Shown here piece by piece: positions 37,121 to 47,533 of a DNA stretch of 64,000 nucleotides. Made by a program: the position numbers and the translations under genes. This stretch comes from Riptortus pedestris (taxonomy: Eukaryota > Arthropoda > Insecta > Hemiptera > Alydidae): assembly GCA_019009955.1 (NCBI GenBank), contig CM032229.1:84653001-84717000 (forward strand). The letters run 5' to 3'. Numbering within the stretch: position 1 is the stretch's first letter; every line of letters begins with the position of its first letter. Below the pieces are notes generated by a model. That model worked only from the letters and a program-made list of their open reading frames with translations. It ran no database searches and was not told where the DNA came from.

Positions 37121-38583
37121 CTATATATATATAAAATTGTAACCTTTGTCTGTACATTGATTTTTTTTCGCGAAATTTCTCGATAACTTTTCGTTACACA
37201 TGTCATAGACACCATAACTGCATTTTGTTTCTTTGGTGCCTGTTTGTTTGTTACCTTTTCACGCATAAACGGCAGAACCGAATTTTATGAAACTTGGTAT
37301 GTATATTACTACTAACCCAACTTAGACTTTAGGCTATATTAATGTCTTCTGAGACGAACAGGAGTGGGGGTTATAAGGAAAGCCAGAAATTAAAAATAGC
37401 GATATTTCGTTTCCTATTGCTTTTTCGGCAAATATGAACATAACAAAAGTTGTTTATTTTGTTATTTAGAGTAACTTTTGTTATATGCACTTTTTTCGTA
37501 TACCGAATTAAAAACGAGATATACGCTAAAACCTATAGCGGAAGTGAACAATTTTATTTGGGACTAAAGACCAAACCTAAATAAATAAAACTCGGTATGT
37601 GTATTAGCACTAACGCTTTCATTATAACAAGCCATACCAACATTTCTAGGGACGAGCAGGAGTGGGGGTTGTAAGGGAGGCCTGAATTTAAAAATCGCGG
37701 TATTTTGTTTTCTATTCGTTTTTCGGCAAATTTGAACTTAACAAAAGTTCTGGATTTGTGCTGGCTGGTGGAGGTCCATTATCAACGGAAGGATCAAAAA
37801 GGTCAAACACCTCCACTCTTAATTAAGAGTGGAGGTGTTTGACCTTTTTTGATCCTTCCGTTGATAACAAAAGTTGTTTATTTTGTTATTTAGAGTAACT
37901 TTTGTCATATTCATTTTTGTCTTTTAACAAAGTATAAACGAGATATACACTATAAACTAAAGCGGGAGTCAACTATTTCATTGGGCGTTAACGATTAAAC
38001 CGAACTTAAAAAAAACTCGGTATGCCAATTAGCATTAACTCTTCCATGATTATAAGCTATATTAAAATTCTTTGGTTAGAACGGGAGTGGGGTTTATAAG
38101 AGAGGCCTGAAATAAAAATTCGCGATATTTCATTGTCTATTTTTTTTTCGACAAACATGCACATAACAAAAGTTATTTACTTTGTTATTTAGATTAACTT
38201 CTGTTTTATACACTTTTTGGGGAACAATGTATGAAGCAAGTAAATTGCGTAGAAATATTAATATACTCAACAATTAATTCCAATTTGAACTGTGAGGTAC
38301 CTCACCTGGAAAAATTAACTCAAATCTATGTTAATATTTTGTCCTTAATAACTGAAATCTATGCATAATGCACAGGAGACGGGAAATATGACCATTTGGA
38401 GGACAGTGAAGACTTACATAAAAAATTAATTTTATTATTGACAAATGCCAACAACGGGTATTAACCCTAAAAACTGGGACGAGTAAATGTCAAAATATTG
38501 TGGAAAGTAAAGCCTTGCCAAAAAAATACCATCACCATTCTGCCTCAAATCATTTCCCGGGGGAAGCCGGGTATCTGAGCTAG
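37121..38583 (+). mobile_element. Helitron, non-autonomous, copy 3 (about 1.46 kb), nested
   Basis: Starts in TATATATATAAAATTGTAAC and ends CCGGGGGAAGCCGGG then TATCTGAGCTAG followed by T. Internally a unit of roughly 300-400 bp (GAGTGGGGGTTATAAGG ... CGGCAAATATGAACATAAC ... ACGAGATATACGCTA) is repeated about three times (landmarks near 37425, 37725, 38149). No Rep/helicase ORF. Inserted in the AT core of a HINE. Confidence 0.88.
37780..37866. repeat. 87-bp near-perfect hairpin inside the Helitron
   Basis: Arms of 43 and 44 nt meet at TTAATTAA; they differ only by one A in an A-run. Arm ends read TATCAACGGAAGG and CCTTCCGTTGATA. See findings. Confidence 0.95.
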
Positions 38584-39049
38584 TATATATATAAAAAATT
38601 GAACCTACCTCATTTTAGTTATCCTCTGGGTAGGATCGATGGACATTTGAAGAAAGTTTTCGAAAATCGCGTCATGAGTACGACCTCAATAGCTGATTTC
38701 CCTCAAGGGAAATATGCTTAAAGGAAACTCCGAGGCCGAGGCCACAGTAAAAACTCTAAATAGAAATTTTACATTTAGATTCTGCAAGGACTGTATGAGC
38801 TGCGTATACTTTTACGTTTGCCCCATAAATCATGTCTTTTATGATTCCAAAAGCCATTCTTAGAATAATTTATTCCCTTTTCGTGTCCTTTTAAAAACTT
38901 CAATTTACTCGTCATGAAGGTAATACCTATTTTATATAATAACTATTATAAGTAATAACTATTATCTTGGAGCCGCATAGAGGAGGATGCAAACTACCTA
39001 GACATTGTGAATACATAATGATGATATATATGAGTCATAGAACGGCACA

Positions 39050-39280
39050 CGAGCTGCGCTACTAGCATTAGATTCGGATCACGGAGACCATTCCCCAAAA
39101 GGGTGGGCGGAACAGGCGCTCACCCATCTAGAAGTCTTAGCGGTCAGGACACGTTTCCTTCCTGCCCTCTTTACCGAATCATCATATGAGATCAATAACT
39201 TCTCTTGACTCAGATTGCTTATTGTCTCCAATCACGAAAACTGAGCAAGTCAGGTATTGCAAATTTTAATTGTTAGGAAA
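39050..39280. promoter_or_regulatory. Repeat-free, higher-complexity island
   Basis: GC-richer run (GGCACACGAGCTGCGCTAC, GGGTGGGCGGAACAGGCG) between repeats. No ORF or splice pattern. Function unknown. Confidence 0.2.
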
Positions 39281-39364
39281 AAGTAGCCAATTGTCAAAAA
39301 GAGGAGTCAAATGTCTGAATAACTCATGTCGGTTTGTGCAATATATGCCGATCCATTGAAAAAA

Positions 39365-39880
39365 TGTCCTTCACACAGAGGCTGAGTATACTAAGCAGAT
39401 TTCCCACGTGAAGTTTTACGATAGATAAATCTACATACTGCTAACACATAAGACCACCGTGAATATTAAGTGAATAAATACAAACGGTAATGAGAAATCT
39501 TTCAGTCTATTTTAATAACCTCCCAACAGAAATCGTCTGAATTGTAAACAAACAGGTCCGCCAACCGCTCAGGGCTGAATAGATAAATAGAAATATCCTT
39601 CACCCCAAAGAAAAACAATTATTGAAGTATATCTGTTTGTATATGATTGAAAACTATTTATTTAATCTAATTCAGTAATTAATAATAGATCACGATAATT
39701 TTTATCGCAATAAATTAAATTTTAGTAATCCATGAAATAAAGACGGGGGGGGGGCAATCAATAATTTGCCAACGGAAAACGTATGAATTGTAAACAAACA
39801 GGTCTGCCAACTGCTGAACAGATAGAAATATTATTATAATGAGTCGGATCATAAAAGTTTTTAGAATCAATTTTGTAAAA
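39365..39880 (-). mobile_element. HINE 3' half with a local duplication
   Basis: Decayed hairpin, AAGCAGATTTCCCACGTG, and the module AATTGTAAACAAACAGGTC, which occurs twice (39540 and 39788). The last 40 bp look like a plus-oriented scrap. Confidence 0.7.
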
Positions 39881-39895
39881 CTTTTTATATTCACA

Positions 39896-40563
39896 AGTCA
39901 TGTTCCTTCCAGTGGCGTTTGTAGCATCATTCCAATACTTTAATGCCCTGGCGAAAACGCTCACCTTGCTCTTCACTAACATCTCCCAAATTCTCCGGGA
40001 GGTAATTATGATGGCTGTTTAAAAGTGAACTTTAAGTCTCATCAAACGCCAGAAATTTTCAAGTTTGTTTAACATATTAGCTTCAATAGAAACATATTTT
40101 GGGTGTTTTTAAGTTCACAAGACCTCTTTGACGACTTGTTTGAAAGATACCCATGCATCTTTCCCATTTAAGGTCATTTTTGATACAAAGCAAATTTCAA
40201 ACATCAGGTTGCACAGATTCTTTAGGTTCCCTTCACACATTACAAAATATCATGATTTTTTAATGGCAAATTACCTTTGATGTGATGGCTAAATAAATCT
40301 AAAAAAAAATCAATTTTCTAATATCAGGTCTGACAAAGCCACCTTCTTCTAGTTCAGCCTTTGTAAGGTGAGGAAACTGTTGGCAGAGATACTTGGAATC
40401 ATGGTCCATCTTTAGGCAAAGCCTTTACAAACTGTTGCATTAGGCCTAACTTTACATGTAGAGGTGGTAGGAGCTCGTTTTTTTTTTATGTATAAGGTTT
40501 TTGAGCAGAATGTTCTTCTCTCAAGGTTTTAAAGTCTCTCTTACAGGCCAATTCGGCCATATA
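39896..40563 (-). pseudogene. Decayed copy of a multi-copy invertebrate ORF of unknown function
   Basis: Minus-strand pieces in order from the right: WPNWPVRETLKP, LLPPLHVKLGLMQQFVKAL, LTKAELEEGGFVRPDIRK, GKDAWVSFKQVVKEV, then NYLPENLGDVSEEQGERF and IKVLE. From memory these motifs (LLPPLHIKLG, AWxSFKxVV, PENLG-xVSEEQGERFHQDI) characterise an uncharacterised, often highly repeated protein family in arthropod and other invertebrate genomes, possibly transposon-linked. Stops and frameshifts separate the pieces, so the copy is dead. The His normally before QDI is replaced (RFRQGI). It abuts a HINE fragment on its left. Confidence 0.7.
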
Positions 40564-41034
40564 GATACAGCAGTACTACCAACGTCCTCTAAATCCATTA
40601 TACCTACTTTTTCAATTTATTTAAACTATATAAAAGCTGTTAAATTCCGTAAAAATCTGTTAATTTAATAAGTTTGATTATAAGATGTGAAAAAATGGTA
40701 GGTGGTACAGCTTTGTAAGTATCTATTTGGATTCTCCGCCCCAAAAATGATAACAATTGGGCATTTTCAGTGAAAAAGTTTTTTCAGTGTTGGCCTGTGT
40801 AATAGAAGCATAGGAGAAGGCTTAGGTGAAAGGAAATATTTGCTCGTCATTCGTGTAGTGACTGGTAGAACTGAAATGGGAGATTTGAATCACGAATATG
40901 AAACTCCAAATGTCAGAGCGGAAGATAGTTTGCTGATTCCACAATCGACTCTTCCATTAGGAAGTTATGCCCATTCTTAGTGTGTTCAGTTAGCCGGAGA
41001 CTGATAATTTCAATTGCCCATGTATCCCTATAAA

Positions 41035-41809
41035 AGTCCGTCACGCAGGGGCTGCGTAAACTAAACAGATTTCCCACGCGAATGTTTACAATAGATAAAT
41101 ATACATACTCGTAACCACCCCAAATATTAAGTGAATAAATACAAACAGTAATGAACTGAAATCGTTCAGTTACAAGTTACAATAACTGTACTACGGAAAG
41201 CGTCTGAATTGTAAACAAACAGGTTAGCCAACCTGAATCCTAGACCGGAAAGAAAAAACCATTAATGAAATATATATGAATATAACACATTAATTTTATT
41301 GGAAACTTTTTACTATAGCTAATGCTGTAATTTGTAATGAATAAGAATAATTTTAATCTCAATTACTTACATTTTAATAATCCAAGAACAAAGGAAGGGG
41401 GGGGGGGGAGGTCAACAAACGTATTTGCTTATATCTCACAAAGTAAAATTTTAATGAAAACAATATTTCTTATTTAACCTAGTAATGAAGTGGTTAATCA
41501 TATATTAGCTTATTATTCATATAACATGAGTACGAGTGGGGGTTTACTAAAAGCGGAAAACGATAAAATCCGAATATCTCGGTTAATATTCGTGATACAG
41601 AACATATGTATAGTACAATATTTATAGAACATTTAATTTGCAATAAGATTGATTCTAACAATGTTTCGATCTGACGTATAGTAACAGAGATAAATCCCCC
41701 CCCCCTCCCACTGGACCGATTTCAGCCATTAATTAACTTGATCTTTCTTTTTACATAAAAAGATTAAATATTGAGAAAGATTAAATATTCCCCTTAAGGG
41801 AAATCTGCT
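41035..41809 (-). mobile_element. HINE long form lacking the AT core
   Basis: Intact hairpin ACGCAGGGGCTGCGT at 41043-41057, 3' module with TGTAAACAAACAGGT, G-run at 41397-41409, body and C-run, then a jump to CCCCTTAAGGGAAATCTGCT, the 5' palindrome. The core is deleted; both ends remain. Confidence 0.85.
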
Positions 41810-41812
41810 AAA

Positions 41813-41870
41813 ACGTCCACCACACAGAGGCTGCATAAACCAAGTTGATTTCCCAAGTGCTATTTTACTC
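41813..41870 (-). mobile_element. HINE 3'-end fragment
   Basis: CCACCACACAGAGGCTGCAT (decayed hairpin) and AAGTTGATTTCCCAAGTG, directly beside the preceding copy's 5' end: a tandem junction. Confidence 0.7.
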
Positions 41871-41874
41871 CAGG

Positions 41875-43305
41875 CATGCTTCTATGATTCTAGTGTGAGT
41901 GTCAATAATAATATAAAATTCCTCCAAATGCTCATCAGTCCTGCCTGGCAGATGACAACAATGGGGTCTCCTCAAATGCAAATATAAGGTTTGTGATTTC
42001 TACACTTATATTCGGAAAAAGAGGACCTTCTTTAGAGAAAGGCGCACTCGAAACAAAATAAAAGCTTAAAAACTAATTGCAATCAAGGAGGAAGTTTTGT
42101 GATATAAGATCAAGTTACTATAAGCTCAGGGTTGGAGTGAACATTGCAGAGGATTATGACATAGACCACGATAACCTGTATGAATATTTGGTCTGGAAAA
42201 TGAAGTGGTAAAACTGCAAATGTTGTTCTTTACTTTCATCTCTAACACAAATAACAAATTGTATTTATACTTTTTCGATTTCAGGCTTCAGTTTCCAATA
42301 TAAGCCAGTACGTCACATGTTTACTGGGAGAAAATTCGAAAAATGGTCGTTATATTAAGTTGGGTCGAAAAATATATAATCAGTCTTGTTACATATTTAC
42401 ATAAATAAACTCTCGACGTGGCCTCAATAATTAACTTAATATCGTCAGAGGTCTTCATTTCTATTTGATCTATAAAATGAAAGCAACTGCGTGGCTTTGT
42501 CTCGAGCGGGAAATTGGTTAGTTCAAGATGCATCTACGTTACTGGCTTCTTTAACATTTACTAGGTAGGACACATTTCAAAATTGCTTTATGGGTTGTTA
42601 TTACATTCTTATTGGCACACGTGGAAAATTGACAAATGAACAAATATTGCAAGCCTGTAAGAACTACCGGATAGTAGTAACATGTGGTTACTACCTTATA
42701 AGGGTTTGAATAGTCCCAGGAGTCCGAATCTCCCTAAACATACTGCTACATGAAAGTCGAGGGAGGTTTTAGGCACTACAACTCAAGCTGCTTTCAAACT
42801 ATGATACTTTGCTCTCATTTTCATTAATTTAACAGCTCAAATACTAAAGTACAGTGGCATTTTACATTCCATTAGATAAAGTAATATTGGTATTCATAGC
42901 AGGAGTATTGAACTCTTGGTTTAATAGATAAATTTATTTTCCTCCAAGGACTGTTATAGAGATTACAAACCCAAATCAGCAACAAACTGAGGTTAATGGC
43001 CGCCTCGTAAATCCCAAACTATCTCAAGTTCAAGTCCTCAGATTTATATCGGTGTCATGAGACATTTTAGATTTGAAGACCTTCTTAAATAAACTCAACG
43101 TCATTGAAATTGAGAGACCTTAAAAATCTGTATCTGAAAACCAAAGTCATTTAAAATTTTACATTAAAATGGTTAACTAAGAAACAATTACAATAAATTG
43201 CTAACATTTAATTATTAGTTGATAATGAGTCAAGGCTTAACTCCGTTTTGAACTCCGGAGAGTTGGATACTGATTTTCTCTTAACTTAACGAATAACGGG
43301 GTTCT
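41875..43305. other. Unique AT-rich sequence, no gene seen
   Basis: ORFs are short and without family resemblance. Confidence 0.35.
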
Positions 43306-43309
43306 TTGA

Positions 43310-43640
43310 CAAACTTGTATCTATCTCTAACCTGGCGCCTAATCAGCATCGTGGGGCAATTGCTAAGTTTGAGACTGCTGTGGTCTCGTAACTCCGTTGA
43401 ACTGTCAGTAAGGTAAGGACCCTTCATGAGCTGTTGAACCGATGTGTTATTATTAATTTATATACCGAGTGACAATAGGTCCCGCCAAAGAGAAAAATTG
43501 GCCAACCAGACATCCTGATTTATTGAGACGCATCATTTGGGAACATTTGTTGAGTGTGGTGGGTACTTGTCCAACAGGAGTGCCTCTGAAGTAGCATGGG
43601 CCCTGCAGCTATAATCATGTTCTTTGCGACTGTGAATTAG
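43310..43640. promoter_or_regulatory. Repeat-free, higher-complexity island
   Basis: Contains CTGGCGCCTAATCAGC, GTCCCGCCAAAGAG and GTGGGTACTTGTCC. No ORF; candidate conserved non-coding element only. Confidence 0.2.
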
Positions 43641-43720
43641 TGTCAAATTATTTTTTGGGTCTTACTGAAGGAATGATGCAGAATGGGAGATGGCTTGATT
43701 TAGGTGTCATCCCAACAGCT

Positions 43721-43763
43721 GTAAAATCTGCTTAGTTTTCCCAGACCCAGGGCGACAAACTTC
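43721..43763 (+). mobile_element. HINE 3'-end scrap
   Basis: AAAATCTGCTTAGTTTTCCC and a decayed hairpin region (CAGGGCGACAAAC). Confidence 0.45.
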
Positions 43764-43959
43764 CTATATATTCGCTTTGAATTTTTCGTTTACTCTTCCA
43801 TCATTGTTGCACACAAGTGATTGTAGCTCCTTTGATTCAGAATGAATGATTCTCCATTCTCGATCAAATTTACCAAGCTCATTAATAGATAATAAATAAA
43901 TTGGAGCTAACACATTCCCAACTGAGAAACAAAAGGTCTCATTTAATTTGAATACTTAA

Positions 43960-44180
43960 TTAGTTTACTTTCGCCGCGACCCTCCTGACCTCCACACTCA
44001 CCTCTGCTCTAAGTGTTCAATATTGATCTTAACAGTTGCCATTATGATCGAGCAACAATAGTGGTCAAAGACCTCATTATCATCTTGCCTTTCTTCGCCA
44101 TTTCTCACCTCTTATCAATGTGTTTTCCCCGTGACGTATTTCAAAACAATTTCAGCTGTCAATGTGACCGATTAAAAAAA
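43960..44180. promoter_or_regulatory. Repeat-free island with clustered factor-like sites; possible enhancer
   Basis: CCTCCTGACCTCCACACTC, AACAATAG (Sox-type), GTCAAAGACCTCA (TCF/nuclear-receptor-like), GTGACGTATTTC (CRE-like) and AGCTGTCAATGTGACC lie within about 200 bp in otherwise AT-rich DNA. Function inferred from motif density only. Confidence 0.25.
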
Positions 44181-45018
44181 CGCTGACAGACATGCATTTA
44201 CTCGGATTACAGTTTATACTCTGAGAATGTTAATTTTTAAAAGATTACGTGTGCAGGATTGATATTAAAATTAAATTTGGGACTATAACAAGTAATAACT
44301 TGAAATTACGTAGGTCTTATTAAATTTCAACAACAGATTTCAAACATTTTTTTCCCCTGGCCATTGCTGCCTTTGATTTAAAATACATAAAATAAGAACC
44401 AGTCGCAAGTAAATGTAATACTTCAGACTTTATATCAATTTGATTGCCGGTTGTGAAGTTATAGAAAATCAAATAGCCAGTTCTACTAACGTTCCGCCAG
44501 ACGTATTATCTTCTTTAGGCCCTAAAATAAATGAAAATATATTAATACAGGTTCAAAAGTTTTAATAAATCTTAAGGAATAAAATAAGCATTGAAAGCTC
44601 GCTTGAAATACAGGAACGCCCCAAGAATGCCATTCACATCCTAAGTAAAGATATCAACCATATGTTGTTATGACCAAAGATAAAGCTTTTTATATGTGCC
44701 TAGTCCCAAATACATAAAAACACATAAAGGATTAGAGTCACTAGGACAAACAGAGGTTTCCTTTGGCCTTCTGCATAACAAAGCAACATATGGAAGAAAA
44801 TTATACGCGGCACCAATGAGGCCATTTTCCATTCCAGGCTTTAATTGTTGCAAGAGCCCAGCCCTGACAAGAATGCATAGATTGACTATAGATAAGCATT
44901 ACCGCCTATAAAATGCAAACTAAAAATAAATCTACGTTCAGCCTTGTCTAACTGACATTGAAGGCCTTTTGACAATGAATACTATTCCTGAGGAAATTGG
45001 TCACTATAATGAATATTA

Positions 45019-45262
45019 ACTTAAAAAAAGATATCTAAAGTGTGTTTCTTGTCTTCTTTGGAGTCAGTGTTAAAGTCAGAAAGAACATTCTGGGGCACGT
45101 GTAACTGGCCATCTCTCTGAATGTCACGACTGCTAAAGCCGCTCATACTTAGCAGGCTCCTTGATGTGGACCACCCTTCTGTCAAACCGAGAAAGTTGCC
45201 CCTGGATTCTGTGCCAATATAACGATTAAAAGCTACAAGATCTAACAAAATGAAATTCGGAT
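45019..45262 (-). other. Possible coding exon or gene relic on the minus strand
   Basis: After a TTTTGTTAG acceptor-like word (minus strand, about 45250) a frame runs to a stop near 45022 through LVAFNRYIGTESRGNFLGLT, SRSLLSMSGFSSRDIQRDG and LSDFNTDSKEDKKHTLDIF. Composition is protein-like and codon choice is less AT-skewed than random ORFs here. No family recognised; a second minus-strand frame at 44668-44853 could be related. Confidence 0.25.
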
Positions 45263-45284
45263 TTGTTTTTACACAATTTGTGGT

Positions 45285-45658
45285 TCATTAACGGCTGAAA
45301 TCGGATCAGTGGGAGGGGGATTTAGAGGAGAGGATTTTTGGAAATTGAAAATAACTTAGTTACTATACGTCGAATCGAAATAATGTATAGAATCAATCTT
45401 ATTGCAAATTACTTTAAACATTGTTATGTACATTTATTCTTTATCTTGAATATTAACCGAGATATTTGCATCTTTATTAAGTGTTAGCGGATAATGGAAG
45501 AGTTGAGTTCGGCTAACTTCGGGTCTAGTCGTGAGTTTCCGCCAAAATCTAGTTCTGCCGTTTCCGTAACTGTTCGGCTCGGCTCTCGTGAAATTTCTCT
45601 ATCGTAAAATTTCACATGGGAAATCTGCTTAGTTTACACAACCCCAGCGTGACGGACT
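45285..45658 (+). mobile_element. HINE copy, 5' truncated; first of a tandem trio
   Basis: Begins in GTTCATTAACGGCTGAAATC, keeps G-rich block and the 3' module with TAACTGTTCGGCTCGGCTC, then CACATGGGAAATCTGCTTAG and the hairpin (ACACAACCCCAGCGT, mutated). Confidence 0.85.
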
Positions 45659-45664
45659 TTTTTT

Positions 45665-45782
45665 AGCAGATTTCCCTTAAGGGAAATAAGCTATTGAGGT
45701 CGTACTCATGACGCGCTTTTCGAAAAATTTCTTCAAATGTCCATCGATCCTACCCAGGAGATGTCGAAAATGAGGTCCGTTC

Positions 45783-45862
<80 letters not shown>

Positions 45863-46538
45863 TTTTCTGTTATCCCTCTAGCGGTCGCAATTTTTGTTTG
45901 ATCGTTACCAAACTCGATATTTAACCGTCTTATGTAAAAAGACAGATCAAGTTCGTTAATGGCTGAAATCGGACTAGAGGGAGGGGGGGGTTTAGAGGGG
46001 AAATTTTCGAAAATGCAAAATATCTCCTTTATTATGCATCGGATCGAAAAATTGTATAGAACTAATCTTATTGAACATTAAATCTACTATAAATGTTGTT
46101 ATGTACATTTAGTCTCTATCTTAAATATTAACCGAGATATTTGCATTTTTATGAAGTCTATAGTCGGGTGTAGTTCGGATTAGGTCGGCCATTTCCGTAA
46201 CTACTCGGCTCAGCTGGAAGCTTCTTCTAACCTTACCTGTCGTTTCTAACCTTACCTTGCCTTCGTTACTTTGTGAAATTTATGCAAATACGTTCTGTTC
46301 ATCCGCCCCCCACCCTTCTTTAGTTCTTGGACAACTAAAATTTGAGTTATTAAAATATAAATTATTCTTACAATTCAGAAGCCGTTTTAGTTGGGAATTT
46401 ATTTTAATTAACTGAAAGATTTCTCATTACCGTTTGTATTTAATCACGATGGTGTTGTGTTACGAGTATGAAGATTTCTTTATTGTAAAACTTCACATGG
46501 GAAATCTGCTTAGTTTACGCAGCCCCTGCGTGACGGAG
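45665..46538 (+). mobile_element. HINE copy, full long form (874 bp); second of the trio
   Basis: Starts 7 bp (T-run) after the previous copy's end with AGCAGATTTCCCTTAAGGG; 60-bp (AT)n core at 45788-45851; ends with the intact hairpin ACGCAGCCCCTGCGT and GACGGAG before a T-run. Confidence 0.88.
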
Positions 46539-46544
46539 TTTTTT

Positions 46545-47053
46545 AGTTTTCAGCCCTCAGCAAACCCCCACTCCTGCTCATGCCAAATAAATAATACTCT
46601 GTTATATAATAAACCACTTTATTCGACGCTTAAATATCGAACATTGTTTTCAAGAGACCTTTATTATACGAGATACATGCAAATATGTTCTGTTGATCGC
46701 CCCCCTCCCGTCTTTAGTTCTTGTATTACTAAAATTTTAGTGATTGATATAAAAATTATTCCTATTCATTATTAATTACTGTACTAGATTAAATAAATAG
46801 TTTTCAATAAGTTCAATATGTTATATTCAGATATATTTCTGTATCTATTCAGCCGTGAGTGGTTGGCTGACCTGATTGTTTACAATTCAGACGATTTCCG
46901 GGGAGAGGTTGCTAAAATTGCCTGAAAGATTTCTCATTACCATTTGTATTTATTCGCCGTAAATATTAAGGTCGTGTTGAGTGTTACCAGTATGTAGTTA
47001 TTGTAAAATGTCACTAGAAAATCTGCTTAGTTTATGCAGCCCCTGCGTGACAG
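46545..47053 (+). mobile_element. HINE copy, 5' truncated; third of the trio
   Basis: Begins AGTTTTCAGCCCTCAGC, runs through the long-form 3' module and ends AAAATCTGCTTAG, hairpin (ATGCAGCCCCTGCGT) and GACAGAC then T-run, 360 bp before the first tamalin exon seen. Confidence 0.85.
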
Positions 47054-47413
47054 ACTTTTTTACCTTCAAGTCAAATGGCCAGTAGCTTTTCCTATATTTA
47101 GCCCGCACACTTATATTAAATTTTATTTGCAGTCATGGGCATAAATGAAATGATGTACAGAAAGTAAAAAACGCCAGAAATGTCATTTATTTAGGTTTAT
47201 CAAAATACTTATTGACTTTTTTTTTTTTTTAACTTTATCCAAAAAGTATATACGAAACCGTTGTATAAATAAGTTAAACTAACAAAATTTTCTAAAGTCC
47301 TTTCCTCACAATTAAAGGAATGACAACTCTTCTTCTAATAAATACCTTCTACAGAATATAACTGACGATTATTTTAATTTTTTTACTAATTAATAGTTGC
47401 CTTTGGTTTGCAG

Positions 47414-47533
47414 TCTCAGATCCTGGAGCGAGTAAAGCCAGACAGGGTAACTGTCACCAAACCGGAGGAGGACCGGAGGCGGAGGACTATCATAGTAGAG
47501 AAAAATGCCGGATCTTATGGGTTCACTCTTCAG
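47414..47533 (+). CDS. Tamalin: tamalin exon a (residues 1-40 of visible protein)
   Basis: Starts after TTTGCAG and ends before GTATGA; 120 nt, phase 0 at both ends. Encodes [12 protein letters not shown], a basic RRRR stretch, then PDZ strand A/B (TIIVEKN) and the carboxylate-binding loop SYGF. It is an internal exon: the frame has no ATG upstream, so translation starts in an earlier exon that was not found. Confidence 0.88.

Larger units (their letters stand above)
36669..38718 (-). mobile_element. HINE copy split by a Helitron
   Basis: Left part (36669 to about 37120) runs from a decayed 3' hairpin through the body to GCGTTAACAGGCAAAAC; the right part (38585-38718) resumes at TTGAACCTACCTCATTTTAG and ends CCTCAAGGGAAATATGCT. 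The two halves are contiguous in the family consensus, with the break in the (AT)n core. Confidence 0.85.

Noticed and set aside
44696..44911. Plus-strand ORF of 71 codons
   Set aside because: No splice context or recognisable family; it overlaps a minus-strand frame that is equally open.
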